This document shows positions 1-7,470 of a stretch of DNA of 18,122 nt, piece by piece (the stretch's first letter is position 1; the number at the start of each line of letters is the position of its first letter). The DNA comes from Treponema sp. (GTDB taxonomy: Bacteria; Spirochaetota; Spirochaetia; Treponematales; Breznakiellaceae). The notes beneath the pieces are model-generated. The model was given only the letters and a program-made list of their open reading frames with translations, did no database searches and was not told the DNA's origin. A program made the position numbers and the translations under genes. The DNA is taken from NCBI GenBank assembly GCA_031268245.1, contig JAIRXN010000010.1, positions 1 through 18,122 on the forward strand. The letters are read 5' to 3'.

Positions 1-618
1 GGAGAACTCAAGCTGCGGATCGTTCACTGCCTCATCGGAGATGAAAAAGCCGGCATTGAAAGCATCGGCATCATCCGCAGTCATCCCCAGGGATTTGCCC
101 AGTGCCGGGACTTTCTGGACAAGCATCCCGAATGGATCCTGGAACCCTGGAACAACACGGCCGCCGCGGTGGCTTCAATCGCCAGGGAGGGGGCGGTAAA
201 GGTGGCCGCCATTGCCGGCGAGGCGGCGGCCAAGGCTCACGGCCTCAAGGTGCTCAAGCAGGGGATAGAGACCAACCCTCTAAACTACACCCGTTTCGTC
301 ATCATCTCCAGAAAAATCGGGGACAAGGCCGCTCTCCCTCCCAGCCTGGGTTCCGGTTCCCTGAACAAGGCCAGCATGGTTTTTTCTGTGTCCGATGAGC
401 CGGGGAGCCTCTTCGCATGCCTCAGGATCCTCAGTGAACGGGGGATCAATCTGTCCAAGCTGGAATCCCGTCCCATCCAGGGGAAGCCCTGGGAGTACAT
501 GTTCTATGCCGATGTGAGTATTCCCGAGGCGGAACAGGCATTTGATCACGCTGTGGAGGAGTTGAAAACCAAAACCAGGGACTTTCATTTCCTGGGCCGT
601 TACCGGGCTTCGCTGTAA
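1..618 (+). CDS. pheA: Prephenate dehydratase, C-terminal part (5' end outside window)
   Basis: The enzyme converts prephenate to phenylpyruvate, the committed step to phenylalanine, in the cytoplasm. The reading frame is open from base 1, so the start lies upstream; 205 residues are visible. The catalytic NxTRF motif appears as NYTRF at 283-297. It is followed by an ACT regulatory domain (from about residue 123) with the ESRP phenylalanine-binding motif at 463-474 and a PGSL turn just before it. The ACT domain implies feedback control by phenylalanine, as is known for the family. The missing N-terminal part would show whether this is a stand-alone dehydratase or a chorismate mutase-prephenate dehydratase fusion (P-protein); I cannot tell. 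It is separated from the following sugar-transport genes by an AT-rich gap, so it probably belongs to a different transcription unit. Confidence 0.93.
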   Translation, partial: GELKLRIVHCLIGDEKAGIESIGIIRSHPQGFAQCRDFLDKHPEWILEPWNNTAAAVASIAREGAVKVAAIAGEAAAKAHGLKVLKQGIETNPLNYTRFVIISRKIGDKAALPPSLGSGSLNKASMVFSVSDEPGSLFACLRILSERGINLSKLESRPIQGKPWEYMFYADVSIPEAEQAFDHAVEELKTKTRDFHFLGRYRASL

Positions 619-653
619 AAGCTGCGTTCGTAAGTTGTTTTTTTTCGTAGATA

Positions 654-681
654 TTGTATTATTCTTGCATTGTATTATCAT
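654..681 (+). promoter_or_regulatory. Weak candidate promoter upstream of malE
   Basis: The 132-base gap 619-750 is much more AT-rich than its surroundings. A possible -10 box TATCAT (676-681) lies 16 bases after a poor -35 match, TTGTAT (654-659). An overlapping TATTAT (673-678) could also serve. Either would start transcription around base 686-690, at the edge of the inverted repeat 688-729. The -35 match is only three of six, so this is a suggestion based on position and composition. Confidence 0.25.
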
Positions 682-687
682 GAAAAT

Positions 688-729
688 ATGATGTTTTTTT
701 CAAAATTTTGGAAAAAATTCGGACATCAT
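688..729. repeat. Interrupted palindrome before malE (possible operator or leader hairpin)
   Basis: ATGATGT at 688-694 is the reverse complement of ACATCAT at 723-729. Between them is a second dyad: a T run, the perfect palindrome CAAAATTTTG (701-710) and an A run. The whole 42-base block can be drawn as one imperfect hairpin with a bulge of about six bases in the right arm. It ends seven bases before the malE ribosome binding site. Position and symmetry suit either a repressor operator or a structured leader; no family-specific operator consensus is recognised. Confidence 0.45.
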
Positions 730-735
730 CATTTC

Positions 736-741
736 AGGAGG
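736..741 (+). promoter_or_regulatory. Ribosome binding site fixing the malE start
   Basis: A perfect AGGAGG lies nine bases before the ATG at 751. The frame is open further upstream, with an ATG at 670, but that start has no such site and would put a non-signal extension before the lipoprotein signal peptide. Confidence 0.85.
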
Positions 742-750
742 ATAATACCA

Positions 751-2022
751 ATGAAAAAAACCATCGTTTTGACGCGGATACTTGTTTCCGTACTCTGCGT
801 TCTTTTGACCCTGTCCATGACGGCCTGTTCAAAGAAGACCTCCGCTGCCGAGACCGGCGGAGGAGAGGGAGGAATTTCAGGCGAACTTATGGTATGGCTT
901 GATAATGATGACTGGGCTGCGGCGGTCATCAATGCCTTTAACGCCAAGTATCCCGGCGTGAAGGTGAGCTATGAGAATGTTGGAAACGTAGACAGCCGGG
1001 GCAAAGTGTCCCTGGACGGGCCTGCGGGTATCGGGCCTGATGTGTTCCTCATGCCCCATGATCATATCGGCAACGCGATCATAGACGATATCTGCGAACC
1101 TTTCAGTGCGGAGGATGCGGCCCGCTATTCCCAGTTCATTCTGGATGCGTCGATCAAGACCTGTACTTTCGACGGGAAACTCTATGCGCTGCCCATTTCC
1201 ACGGAGAACATCGCCTTCTTCTATAATAAGGATCTTCTGGGAGATACTCCGGTTCCCGCAAGTTTTGAAGAGATCAAGGCCTTTGCGGAAACGTGGAACA
1301 ATCCTTCGCAGAACAGGTATGCGCTCCGCTGGCAGGTTGATGACGCCTACCACAACTACTTCTTTCTTACCGCCTACGGCATGAGCATATTCGGGCCCAA
1401 CATGGATGATTACAGGAATCCCGGATTTGACAGTGAAGCCGCACTCAGGGGAATCGAATTCCACAAGAGCCTCCGCCAGTATTTTAATGTCAATGTGGCG
1501 GACGCCACCTGGGATACCACCGTTGCCGCTTTTCAGCGCGGAGAAGTGCCCTTTACCATTACCGGGCCCTGGGCAATCGGGGACGCCAAGAACAACGGCG
1601 TCAATTTCGGTATAACCAAGCTTCCGACCATTGAAGGAAAGCAGCCCCGCTCTTTCAGCGGCAACATTATTGCCGCGGTTTCAAGCTACAGCAAGAACTT
1701 TGATGCGGCCTTTGCCTTTGCGGATTTCCTTGCCGGTGTTGAAGGCGCGACGATCCAGTTCAACACTACGGGCAAGCTTGCAGCCTACAAGGACGTGAGC
1801 GGTATCCCCGGCCTTCGGGACGATCCTCTGCTCAAGGGCATCATGGAACAGGCTCCCTATGCGGATCCCATGCCGACTATCCCCGAAGTAAACCAGATGT
1901 GGGACGCGCTCAAGAATCTTTTCACCTTCACCTGGGACAATCAGCTTAGTCCTGCGGAAGCCCAGACGAAAGCCATGGAAACCTACGACAACGCATTGCA
2001 GATTGCAGGTAAATCGAGGTAA
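751..2022 (+). CDS. malE: Maltose/maltodextrin-binding lipoprotein of an ABC transporter
   Basis: This 423-residue protein is an extracytoplasmic solute-binding protein of the MalE-like (family 1) group. It would capture maltose or maltodextrins and deliver them to the MalF/MalG permeases. It starts with a lipoprotein signal peptide: MKK, a hydrophobic stretch, then LSMTAC with Cys26 as the lipidation site. The Met at -3 departs from the usual Leu, which fits the relaxed spirochaetal lipobox. After a short Gly/Glu-rich linker the mature fold begins with GELMVWLD. MalE-like signatures follow: an N-terminal lobe with GPDVFLMPHDHIG, then ALPISTENIAFFYNKDLL and FTITGPWAIG. The length is normal for the family. 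Five bases separate it from malF, so the two are co-transcribed. The substrate is inferred from the neighbouring pullulanase and MalF/MalG; other alpha-glucosides remain possible. Confidence 0.9.
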   Translation: MKKTIVLTRILVSVLCVLLTLSMTACSKKTSAAETGGGEGGISGELMVWLDNDDWAAAVINAFNAKYPGVKVSYENVGNVDSRGKVSLDGPAGIGPDVFLMPHDHIGNAIIDDICEPFSAEDAARYSQFILDASIKTCTFDGKLYALPISTENIAFFYNKDLLGDTPVPASFEEIKAFAETWNNPSQNRYALRWQVDDAYHNYFFLTAYGMSIFGPNMDDYRNPGFDSEAALRGIEFHKSLRQYFNVNVADATWDTTVAAFQRGEVPFTITGPWAIGDAKNNGVNFGITKLPTIEGKQPRSFSGNIIAAVSSYSKNFDAAFAFADFLAGVEGATIQFNTTGKLAAYKDVSGIPGLRDDPLLKGIMEQAPYADPMPTIPEVNQMWDALKNLFTFTWDNQLSPAEAQTKAMETYDNALQIAGKSR

Positions 2023-2027
2023 ATAGA

Positions 2028-3359
2028 ATGAAGTTCCTTCCGCCGATCTGTTCAGCCGTTATTTGGGGTTCCGGGCAGTTCATCAATAAACAGAAGATAA
2101 AGGCGCTTATTTTCTTTGTGTTTCAGCTTTTGTTTGCCGGCGCGGAGCTTCTTTCCGGAGGCGCCAATATCCTGGCCGGGACTGCGGAGAGGCAGTTCAG
2201 GAATGCCGGTTTCTTTGTCAAGGGCGTGTGGGGCCTTGTTACCCTCGGCACGATGCCCAGGGAAAGTTCCCGCCAGCCCTTTTACGATCATTCGATAATG
2301 CTCATGCTGTCGGGAATTATTTCCCTCCTGGTACTCCTGATCTTTACAGGCGTCTGGATCTGGAACATTGCCGATGCATGGCAAACCAGAAAGCGGATGA
2401 GCGGCGGAAAGAAGACGGAATCCAGCGTACAGTATTTCAAAAAACTCTGGCGCGATGCTTTTGAGTACATCATGATCGCCCCCGGCATGCTTCTGGTTAT
2501 CTTTATCTCCCTTGTTCCGATTATCTTTGCGGTCCTTGTGGCCTTTACCAACTACAATGCAAACTTTATCCCTCCGCGGCGTCTTGTAGACTGGAACGGA
2601 TTCAACACTTTTATTGACATCTTCAAGATCAGGATCTGGGGTTCCACCTTTGTGCAGATATTTATCTGGACTGTAGTGTGGGCTTTTCTGGCTACCTTTT
2701 CCGCCTATACCTTCGGGCTCTTCCAGGCCCTGATTCTCCGGGCAAAGGTAGTAAAACTGCGGAATGTGTGGCGCGGAATCTTCATTCTTCCCTGGGCCGT
2801 TCCCGGCCTTGTGTCCATGCTGGTTTTCAGGGCCATGCTCAACTCCGAAGGGGCCATCAATCAGCTCCTTCTCGGATCGGGTATCATCCGGCAAGCCATC
2901 CCTTTCCTGTCAAACGTGTTCTGGGCCAGGCTCTGTCTTGTCCTGGTGAATGTGTGGCTCGGCTTCCCCTACTTCATGGCGCTGATAAGCGGCCTGATGA
3001 CTACCATCCCGCAGGAGATGTACGAGGCCGCCCAGATTGACGGCGCGAATGTGTTCCAGGTTTTCAGGAAGATTACACTTCCTTTCATCATCGCTTCCAC
3101 GGCCCCGCAGATCCTCATGAGCGTTACCTTCAACTTCAATAACTTCAACATGATCTACTTTCTTACGGGAGGCGGGCCGCCCAATCCCTCGTTCCAGATG
3201 GCCGGTTCAACAGATATTCTGATCTCCTGGATATTCAAGCTGACACTGGATCAGAGGATGTACAACTATGCCTCGGCGTTGAGTATATTCATATTCATTA
3301 TCGTATCGTCGGTTTCCGCATGGAATCTCCTGCGTACCAGAGCATTCAAGGAAGACTAA
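2028..3359 (+). CDS. malF: Maltose/maltodextrin ABC transporter permease, MalF type
   Basis: This 443-residue inner-membrane protein forms half of the sugar-conducting channel. About eight hydrophobic segments are visible, near residues 24-43, 90-118, 147-173, 209-238, 251-272, 299-324, 355-380 and 415-436, the usual MalF count. The EAA loop that docks to the ATPase runs over residues 333-352 and begins EAAQIDGANVFQVF. The first ~130 residues precede the canonical permease core. They open with a GSGQFINKQKIKAL-type motif before the first membrane segment, reminiscent of the N-terminal hairpin of TM2-like proteins. The start is supported by GAGG at 2016-2019, inside the end of malE, eight bases before the ATG. 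It sits between malE and malG in the standard order. Substrate specificity is inferred from context. Confidence 0.9.
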   Translation: MKFLPPICSAVIWGSGQFINKQKIKALIFFVFQLLFAGAELLSGGANILAGTAERQFRNAGFFVKGVWGLVTLGTMPRESSRQPFYDHSIMLMLSGIISLLVLLIFTGVWIWNIADAWQTRKRMSGGKKTESSVQYFKKLWRDAFEYIMIAPGMLLVIFISLVPIIFAVLVAFTNYNANFIPPRRLVDWNGFNTFIDIFKIRIWGSTFVQIFIWTVVWAFLATFSAYTFGLFQALILRAKVVKLRNVWRGIFILPWAVPGLVSMLVFRAMLNSEGAINQLLLGSGIIRQAIPFLSNVFWARLCLVLVNVWLGFPYFMALISGLMTTIPQEMYEAAQIDGANVFQVFRKITLPFIIASTAPQILMSVTFNFNNFNMIYFLTGGGPPNPSFQMAGSTDILISWIFKLTLDQRMYNYASALSIFIFIIVSSVSAWNLLRTRAFKED

Positions 3360-3402
3360 GGAACCATGGTGTCCAATCAGTGTTTCCCTAAAGGAGCAGC
3401 GC

Positions 3403-4242
3403 ATGAAACTGTATAAAGTAAAGAAAATAGTAAGCGGTATCTTTATCTATCTGGAACTTTTAATCGTGGCGGTGATTGTAATCTATCCCCTGCTCTGGGT
3501 TGTGGGTTCCTCCCTCAATCCGCAGAATGGCATTGCCCGCTCAAGCATGATTCCGGACAATCCTACTCTGGCCAACTATGTCCGGCTCTTCCAGAAAACG
3601 CATTACCTGGCCTGGTACGGAAACACGCTCTTTGTGGCGGTGTTCACCACAATTTTTTCGATTGTCCTCCATACCATGACGGCGTTTGTGTTTGCCCGTT
3701 TCCGTTTCCGCGGACGCAAGATGGGGCTTCTCTTTGTAATGATACTGCAGATGTTCCCCAGCTTCATGGGGCTTACCGCCCTCTATATGGTGGCCCTGAA
3801 CTTCGGTATGCTCAACAATCTTTTCATGCTGATCATCGTCTATGTTGCGGGAGGTATTCCGCAGAATATCTGGCTTGTCAGGGGTTACATGCTCAACATT
3901 CCAAAATCAATGGATGAAGCGGCTTCAATTGACGGAGTTACAAAGCTGCAGCTCTTCTTCAAGATCATTCTGCCCCTTTCCCTGCCGATCATATTCTTCA
4001 TAGCGGTGACCAGCTTCATGGGCCCCTGGATGGATTACATGCTGCCCCGTTACCTCATCAACATGAGCGAGAAACGGACTTTGGCTATCGGCCTCTTTGA
4101 TCTTATAAACGGGACGACACAGGACTTTACCGCCTTCTGCGCCGGCAGTGTCCTTGTGGCAATACCCATCACGATCCTCTACATGGTTTTCCAGCGCTTT
4201 CTTCTGGAAGGGCTCATGGCCGGCGCAAACAAGGGAGAATGA
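3403..4242 (+). CDS. malG: Maltose/maltodextrin ABC transporter permease, MalG type
   Basis: This 279-residue integral membrane protein is the second half of the channel, with about six hydrophobic segments, the first near residues 9-35. Its EAA loop spans residues 172-191 and begins EAASIDGVTKLQLFF. The start is well supported by AAGGAG at 3391-3396, six bases before the ATG. The 43-base gap after malF holds no obvious terminator. The stop codon (4240-4242) is immediately followed by the next gene's start at 4243, which indicates translational coupling. Length and motif spacing are normal for the family. Confidence 0.91.
   Translation: MKLYKVKKIVSGIFIYLELLIVAVIVIYPLLWVVGSSLNPQNGIARSSMIPDNPTLANYVRLFQKTHYLAWYGNTLFVAVFTTIFSIVLHTMTAFVFARFRFRGRKMGLLFVMILQMFPSFMGLTALYMVALNFGMLNNLFMLIIVYVAGGIPQNIWLVRGYMLNIPKSMDEAASIDGVTKLQLFFKIILPLSLPIIFFIAVTSFMGPWMDYMLPRYLINMSEKRTLAIGLFDLINGTTQDFTAFCAGSVLVAIPITILYMVFQRFLLEGLMAGANKGE
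4233..4237 (+). promoter_or_regulatory. Ribosome binding site supporting a TTG start at 4243
   Basis: GGGAG lies within the last codons of malG, five bases before TTG at 4243. The next in-frame ATG (4258) has only a weak site. An ATG at 4239 overlaps the malG stop but is in another frame and leads to a non-membrane shadow product. Confidence 0.6.
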
Positions 4243-4794
4243 TTGCGGGAATATTTTATGGCGGCGGCGCTGGCCAACGGAGACCTGCGCCGTTTTGTAG
4301 AAATTGTACGGAAAATGAAGGGGCCCCTGACGCTTCTTCATTTCTTTTTGATCAGCGCCATGCTTTACATCCCGCTGATGCACAGCCTTGCAAGACTCAG
4401 TCCCTGGGGATTGTTTCAACGCCTCACCATAGAAGTTCCCGGCGGTATTACGGAAGCGGATTTCAACGAAGGCATGTATCTGGCAGGATACGGAGGCAGG
4501 GTGCTGCTTCCCCTGCTGCTCCTGGTTTTTCTGGTACTTCTCGTACTACAGGCTGTGTTTTTCGGCCTTGGAGCGGTATTTTTGGGCCTTAACCGCTGGA
4601 ATTCGCAAAAATTCTCTTTCAAGGATCGTTTTGGAATTTTTGTGATGTCCTCCACCATCCCTGTAATTCTTGCCGCCCTTTTTGGTTTTTTTATTCCCGT
4701 ACTGCATATAGTGGTTTTTTATCTTGCAGAGATTCTGCTCGCCTTCCATATTTCTGCCAGGTATGATGCCGGTGAAAAAGATGACGCGGTGTGA
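4243..4794 (+). CDS. Small membrane protein, possible MalA/DUF1189-like member of the maltose cluster
   Basis: This 183-residue protein is predicted from hydrophobicity to have at least four membrane segments. One is near residues 27-46, a long one or a pair lies near 84-115, and two more lie near 131-155 and 157-175. A polar stretch of about 35 residues (including PGGITEADFNEG) separates the first two. This layout, and the position directly after malG, resemble MalA/DUF1189 proteins of Gram-positive maltose operons, whose role is not well defined. The family assignment is an inference from topology and context and not a clear motif match. The gene abuts the malG stop, uses a TTG start and overlaps the pullulanase start region, so it is embedded in the operon. 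An ATG start at 4258 (178 residues) is the alternative. Confidence 0.75.
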   Translation: MREYFMAAALANGDLRRFVEIVRKMKGPLTLLHFFLISAMLYIPLMHSLARLSPWGLFQRLTIEVPGGITEADFNEGMYLAGYGGRVLLPLLLLVFLVLLVLQAVFFGLGAVFLGLNRWNSQKFSFKDRFGIFVMSSTIPVILAALFGFFIPVLHIVVFYLAEILLAFHISARYDAGEKDDAV

Positions 4795-6751
4795 GCCGGT
4801 CTCCATGGGCTCCGTATACAGTCCGGCAAAGACAAGCTTCCGTGTCTGGGCGCCCGGAGCGGATTCGGTAGAAGTTCTGCTCTACACTTCCGGTAAAAGC
4901 GATGAATGCCCTTACGCACATATTGCCATGAGGCGGGAAGACGGCGGCTTCTGGTATGCGGAAGCCGGGGGAGATATAAAAAATACATACTATGTATACG
5001 GGGTAACGCGGAACGATAATGAATCCTTAAACTCAAAAGACATGAAACGAAGTTTCATGCAGGCGACAGACCCTTATGCAAAAGCCCTTGGCGTAAACGG
5101 CAAAAGGGGCATGGTACTCTGCCTTGAGGAAACCGATCCTCCCGGTTTCAGGACTCACGCAAAACCTCCTCTTGCCGCCCCTACCGATTCTGTCATCTAT
5201 GAGCTGCATGTACGGGATCTCTCCATGCATCCGCATTCGGGAATCAAACACAGGGGGAAGTATGCGGGGCTTGCGGAGAAAGGGACTGTAAATGCCGGCC
5301 CTGAGTTCTTCTATCGGGGAAAGGCGGTAACTACGGGCCTGGATCATATCAGGGACCTGGGAATCACCCATATTCATCTTCTCCCGGTGCACGATTTCGG
5401 TTCCGTTGACGAGGCATGCATTTCCGCAGAATATAACTGGGGCTACGATCCTGAAAACTACAACGCTCCCGAAGGCTCTTATTCCACAGATCCCTTTGAC
5501 GGCGCCGTGCGTATCAGGGAATTTAAAACCATGGTACAGGCCCTCCATGAAGAAGGAATCCGGGTGATCATGGACGTGGTGTATAACCATGTGTATTCAG
5601 CCGGAGAATCCAATTTTGAAATTCTCGCTCCGGGATACTTTTTCAGGATGAATGCCGACGGGACTTTTTCAAACGGTTCAGGCTGCGGCAACGAAACTGC
5701 CTCCGAAAGAGAGATGATGCGAAAATTCATGGTGGAAAGCCTATGTTACTGGGCGGACGAATATAGGATTGACGGTTTCCGCTTTGACCTTATGGGACTC
5801 CACGACATTGAAACCATGAACATCATCCGTTGGGAACTTGATAAAATCGATCCTTCCATCATCATGTACGGTGAAGGCTGGGCCGCGGAAGATTCTCCGC
5901 TTGCAGAAGATCTGCGTTCTCTCAAGAAGAACGGCAGGCGCCTCAATGAAAGGATCGGCCTCTTTAGCGACGACATGAGGGACGGGATCAGGGGAAGTGT
6001 CACGATAGAGAATGACACGGGTTTTGTAAACGGCTGCGGAAAGAGGGCGGAAGACATAAAGTTCGGCATTGTTGCCGCGGTAGAGCATCCCCAGGTGGAT
6101 ATTGAAAAGGTACATTATTCAAAAGGCTTCTGGGCAGGGGAGCCTTCCCGCTGCGTCAACTATGCTTCAAGCCACGACGATCTCTGCCTCTGGGATAAAC
6201 TTAAACTCTCCGGCTCCAGTTTGGGGGATGATGAACTCGTCGCATTAAATAAACTCTCGGCGGCAATAGTTCTTTCAAGTCAGGGCATTCCTTTTTTTCT
6301 TGCAGGGGAAGAGATGGCAAGGACAAAGGGAGGAGTAAAAAATTCATTCAAGTCCCCCGATTCCGTGAATATGCTGGACTGGGACAGGAAAGCCGCATTC
6401 ATGGATCTGACGGAGTATTACCGGGGCCTCATACTTCTACGGAAAACATACAGAGCCTTCACCCTCCGTTCTTCCGCCGAGATTCGCAGGCGCCTGTGGT
6501 TTTATGAAACGGATTGGGGCATCGCGTACAGCCTCAATGGGGAAGGGCTTCCTCCCCCTGCCGCCGGATCACCCTACAGCCGCTTCATTGTGATCCTCAA
6601 TCCGTCTGTGAAAGAGATGAAATTCAGCCTGGGCGAAGGCCGCTGGGATCTTCTGGTAAACGGCCGGAGCGCCGGAATCCGGCCCCTGGATCGCCTTGAG
6701 GGAAGCGCGGCGGTTCCCGGCACAAGCGCCTTTATTGTGGGAAAGATATGA
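4781..6751 (+). CDS. pulA: Type I pullulanase (alpha-1,6 debranching enzyme, GH13)
   Basis: The enzyme cleaves alpha-1,6 branch points in pullulan-type oligosaccharides or glycogen. With the start used here it has 656 residues. An N-terminal beta-sandwich module (YSPAKTSFRVWAPGA) comes first, then the (beta/alpha)8 barrel. The pullulanase signature YNWGYDP is present. The four GH13 regions are DVVYNH (from residue 265), GFRFDLMG with nucleophile Asp336, YGEGW with acid/base Glu365, and SSHDD with Asp466 as transition-state stabiliser. There is no signal peptide, so it acts in the cytoplasm, presumably on imported branched maltodextrins or stored glycogen. The start is uncertain. ATG codons at 4763, 4766, 4781 and 4805 are all in frame and none has a strong ribosome site; all but the last overlap the previous gene. 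The beta-sandwich begins soon after 4805. The next gene belongs to a separate unit. Confidence 0.92.
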   Translation: MTRCEPVSMGSVYSPAKTSFRVWAPGADSVEVLLYTSGKSDECPYAHIAMRREDGGFWYAEAGGDIKNTYYVYGVTRNDNESLNSKDMKRSFMQATDPYAKALGVNGKRGMVLCLEETDPPGFRTHAKPPLAAPTDSVIYELHVRDLSMHPHSGIKHRGKYAGLAEKGTVNAGPEFFYRGKAVTTGLDHIRDLGITHIHLLPVHDFGSVDEACISAEYNWGYDPENYNAPEGSYSTDPFDGAVRIREFKTMVQALHEEGIRVIMDVVYNHVYSAGESNFEILAPGYFFRMNADGTFSNGSGCGNETASEREMMRKFMVESLCYWADEYRIDGFRFDLMGLHDIETMNIIRWELDKIDPSIIMYGEGWAAEDSPLAEDLRSLKKNGRRLNERIGLFSDDMRDGIRGSVTIENDTGFVNGCGKRAEDIKFGIVAAVEHPQVDIEKVHYSKGFWAGEPSRCVNYASSHDDLCLWDKLKLSGSSLGDDELVALNKLSAAIVLSSQGIPFFLAGEEMARTKGGVKNSFKSPDSVNMLDWDRKAAFMDLTEYYRGLILLRKTYRAFTLRSSAEIRRRLWFYETDWGIAYSLNGEGLPPPAAGSPYSRFIVILNPSVKEMKFSLGEGRWDLLVNGRSAGIRPLDRLEGSAAVPGTSAFIVGKI

Positions 6752-6834
6752 GCTTGTTCCAAAGGGCCTGTTTTTGTCCCTGAAGGCCCGTGACGGCGCT
6801 TGAATTCGGAATCCTCTAGTTTCTTGGAACAAGC
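6751..6834. repeat. Long-armed inverted repeat of the dispersed hairpin family
   Basis: GCTTGTTCCAA (6752-6762) and TTGGAACAAGC (6824-6834) are perfect 11-base arms around a 61-base interior. That interior contains a smaller inverted repeat, GGGCCT (6764-6769) with AGGCCC (6784-6789). The element begins on the last base of the pulA stop codon. The arms match those at 17566-17604, but the interior is different and longer, as if the centre had been replaced or had diverged. No T run follows directly, so it is not a classic terminator. Confidence 0.7.
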
Positions 6835-6838
6835 GTAC

Positions 6839-6867
6839 TTGTCATTGTTCTTTTTTTTTGTTAGATT
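6839..6867 (+). promoter_or_regulatory. Probable sigma-70 promoter of the branched-chain amino acid cluster
   Basis: TTGTCA (6839-6844) matches the -35 consensus in five of six bases. It is followed by a 17-base spacer and TAGATT (6862-6867), a four-of-six -10 box with an upstream TG (6859-6860) in the extended -10 position. Transcription would begin near 6871-6874, giving a leader of only about 10-13 bases before the GTG start of ilvN. A run of nine T (6851-6859) lies in the spacer. Confidence 0.5.
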
Positions 6868-6873
6868 TGTGAC

Positions 6874-6878
6874 GGAGG
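6874..6878 (+). promoter_or_regulatory. Ribosome binding site fixing a GTG start for ilvN
   Basis: GGAGG lies five bases before GTG at 6884. The frame is open further upstream, but no other start has a comparable site, and the ACT domain begins right after this GTG. An ATG at 6882 overlaps but is out of frame. Confidence 0.8.
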
Positions 6879-6883
6879 TCAAT

Positions 6884-7396
6884 GTGAAGCAGCATGTGGT
6901 GTCCGCCCTGGTGGAAAATCGCGCGGGTACCTTAAGCCGGGTCTCGGGGCTTTTTGCCCGCCGCGGTTTCAATATAGACAGCCTCACCGTTGGTGAAACC
7001 GAGGACGGCTCAATATCCCGAATGACCATTGCTGTCAGCGGGGAAGATAATGTCCTCGAACAGATCATCAAGCAGTTGGGCAAACTGGTTGATGTAATCG
7101 CCGTCCGGGAACTGGAAGCTGAATCCTGCATCCGCCGGGAAATCATGCTGGTTAAGATCAATGCCGGTGAAACTTCCCGCCCCGCGGTGATCGAAATTGC
7201 CGGGATCTTCCGTTCCCGGGTTATAGACGTATCTTCCTCTACCATTACCATTGAGGCCACGGGCGATATAGAAAAGCTCAACGGCCTCCTTCTCCTGTTA
7301 CGCCCTTACGGCATTCTTGAATTGGCCCGCACCGGTCTTGTTGCACTGGAACGCGGCTCCCTCGTACTTTCTGTATCCGAACTGCTCATTAAATAG
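6884..7396 (+). CDS. ilvN: Acetolactate synthase small (regulatory) subunit
   Basis: This 170-residue protein is the regulatory partner of IlvB. It activates the catalytic subunit and carries valine feedback inhibition. An N-terminal ACT domain opens with KQHVVSALVENRAGTL and continues with RRGFNIDSLTVG, the standard IlvN signature. The C-terminal half shows the family pattern from EIMLVKINAG to the second regulatory domain. The length matches IlvN (IlvH-type) proteins. The start is a GTG with a good ribosome site. The gene is first in the cluster whereas its partner ilvB is last, about 7.5 kb downstream, an unusual separation because the two are normally adjacent. It is probably transcribed from the promoter just upstream with almost no leader. 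Confidence 0.93.
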   Translation: MKQHVVSALVENRAGTLSRVSGLFARRGFNIDSLTVGETEDGSISRMTIAVSGEDNVLEQIIKQLGKLVDVIAVRELEAESCIRREIMLVKINAGETSRPAVIEIAGIFRSRVIDVSSSTITIEATGDIEKLNGLLLLLRPYGILELARTGLVALERGSLVLSVSELLIK

Positions 7397-7435
7397 CGGT
7401 AATTGCTTGGGCCCTGGGCCAAAAGACGATTACCG
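7397..7435. repeat. Inverted repeat directly after ilvN
   Basis: CGGTAAT (7397-7403) begins immediately after the ilvN stop and pairs with ATTACCG (7429-7435). An inner GC-rich dyad between TTGG (7407-7410) and CCAA (7419-7422) strengthens the stem. No T run follows, so it looks like an mRNA processing or stabilising hairpin or part of the ilvC leader, and not a terminator. Confidence 0.5.
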
Positions 7436-7439
7436 GTTA

Positions 7440-7470
7440 CTCACACATAACACAGGCAAGAACCTGTGAG
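7440..7470 (+). promoter_or_regulatory. Two mutually exclusive stems before the ilvC ribosome binding site
   Basis: CACAGG (7451-7456) can pair with CCTGTG (7463-7468). CTCACA (7440-7445) can pair instead with TGTGAG (7465-7470). The two stems share bases and end at the edge of the GGAGG site (7471-7475) for ilvC. This could tune translation or be chance; no known riboswitch or T-box is recognised. Confidence 0.3.

Noticed and set aside
2052..2894. Minus-strand open frame of about 280 codons across malF
   Set aside because: It is antisense to a clear permease gene, highly charged and Gly/His-rich as the complement of membrane codons would be.
4239..4592. ATG overlapping the malG stop that would start a different frame
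   Set aside because: The product is Arg/Gly/Pro-rich with no pattern, whereas the frame from TTG 4243 gives a coherent membrane protein with its own ribosome site.
751..6751. Complete maltose transport system
   Set aside because: No ATPase gene (Walker A/B, LSGGQ) and no regulator gene is present on either strand, so the system is incomplete within the window.
6851..6859. Run of nine T as a terminator for the maltose cluster
   Set aside because: The nearest stem ends 16 bases earlier with no GC stem directly adjacent. The run fits better as part of a promoter spacer.
6752..6883. Leader peptide attenuator or T-box ahead of ilvN
   Set aside because: No short open frame rich in Leu/Ile/Val codons and no T-box hallmark sequence; the promoter lies too close to the start.
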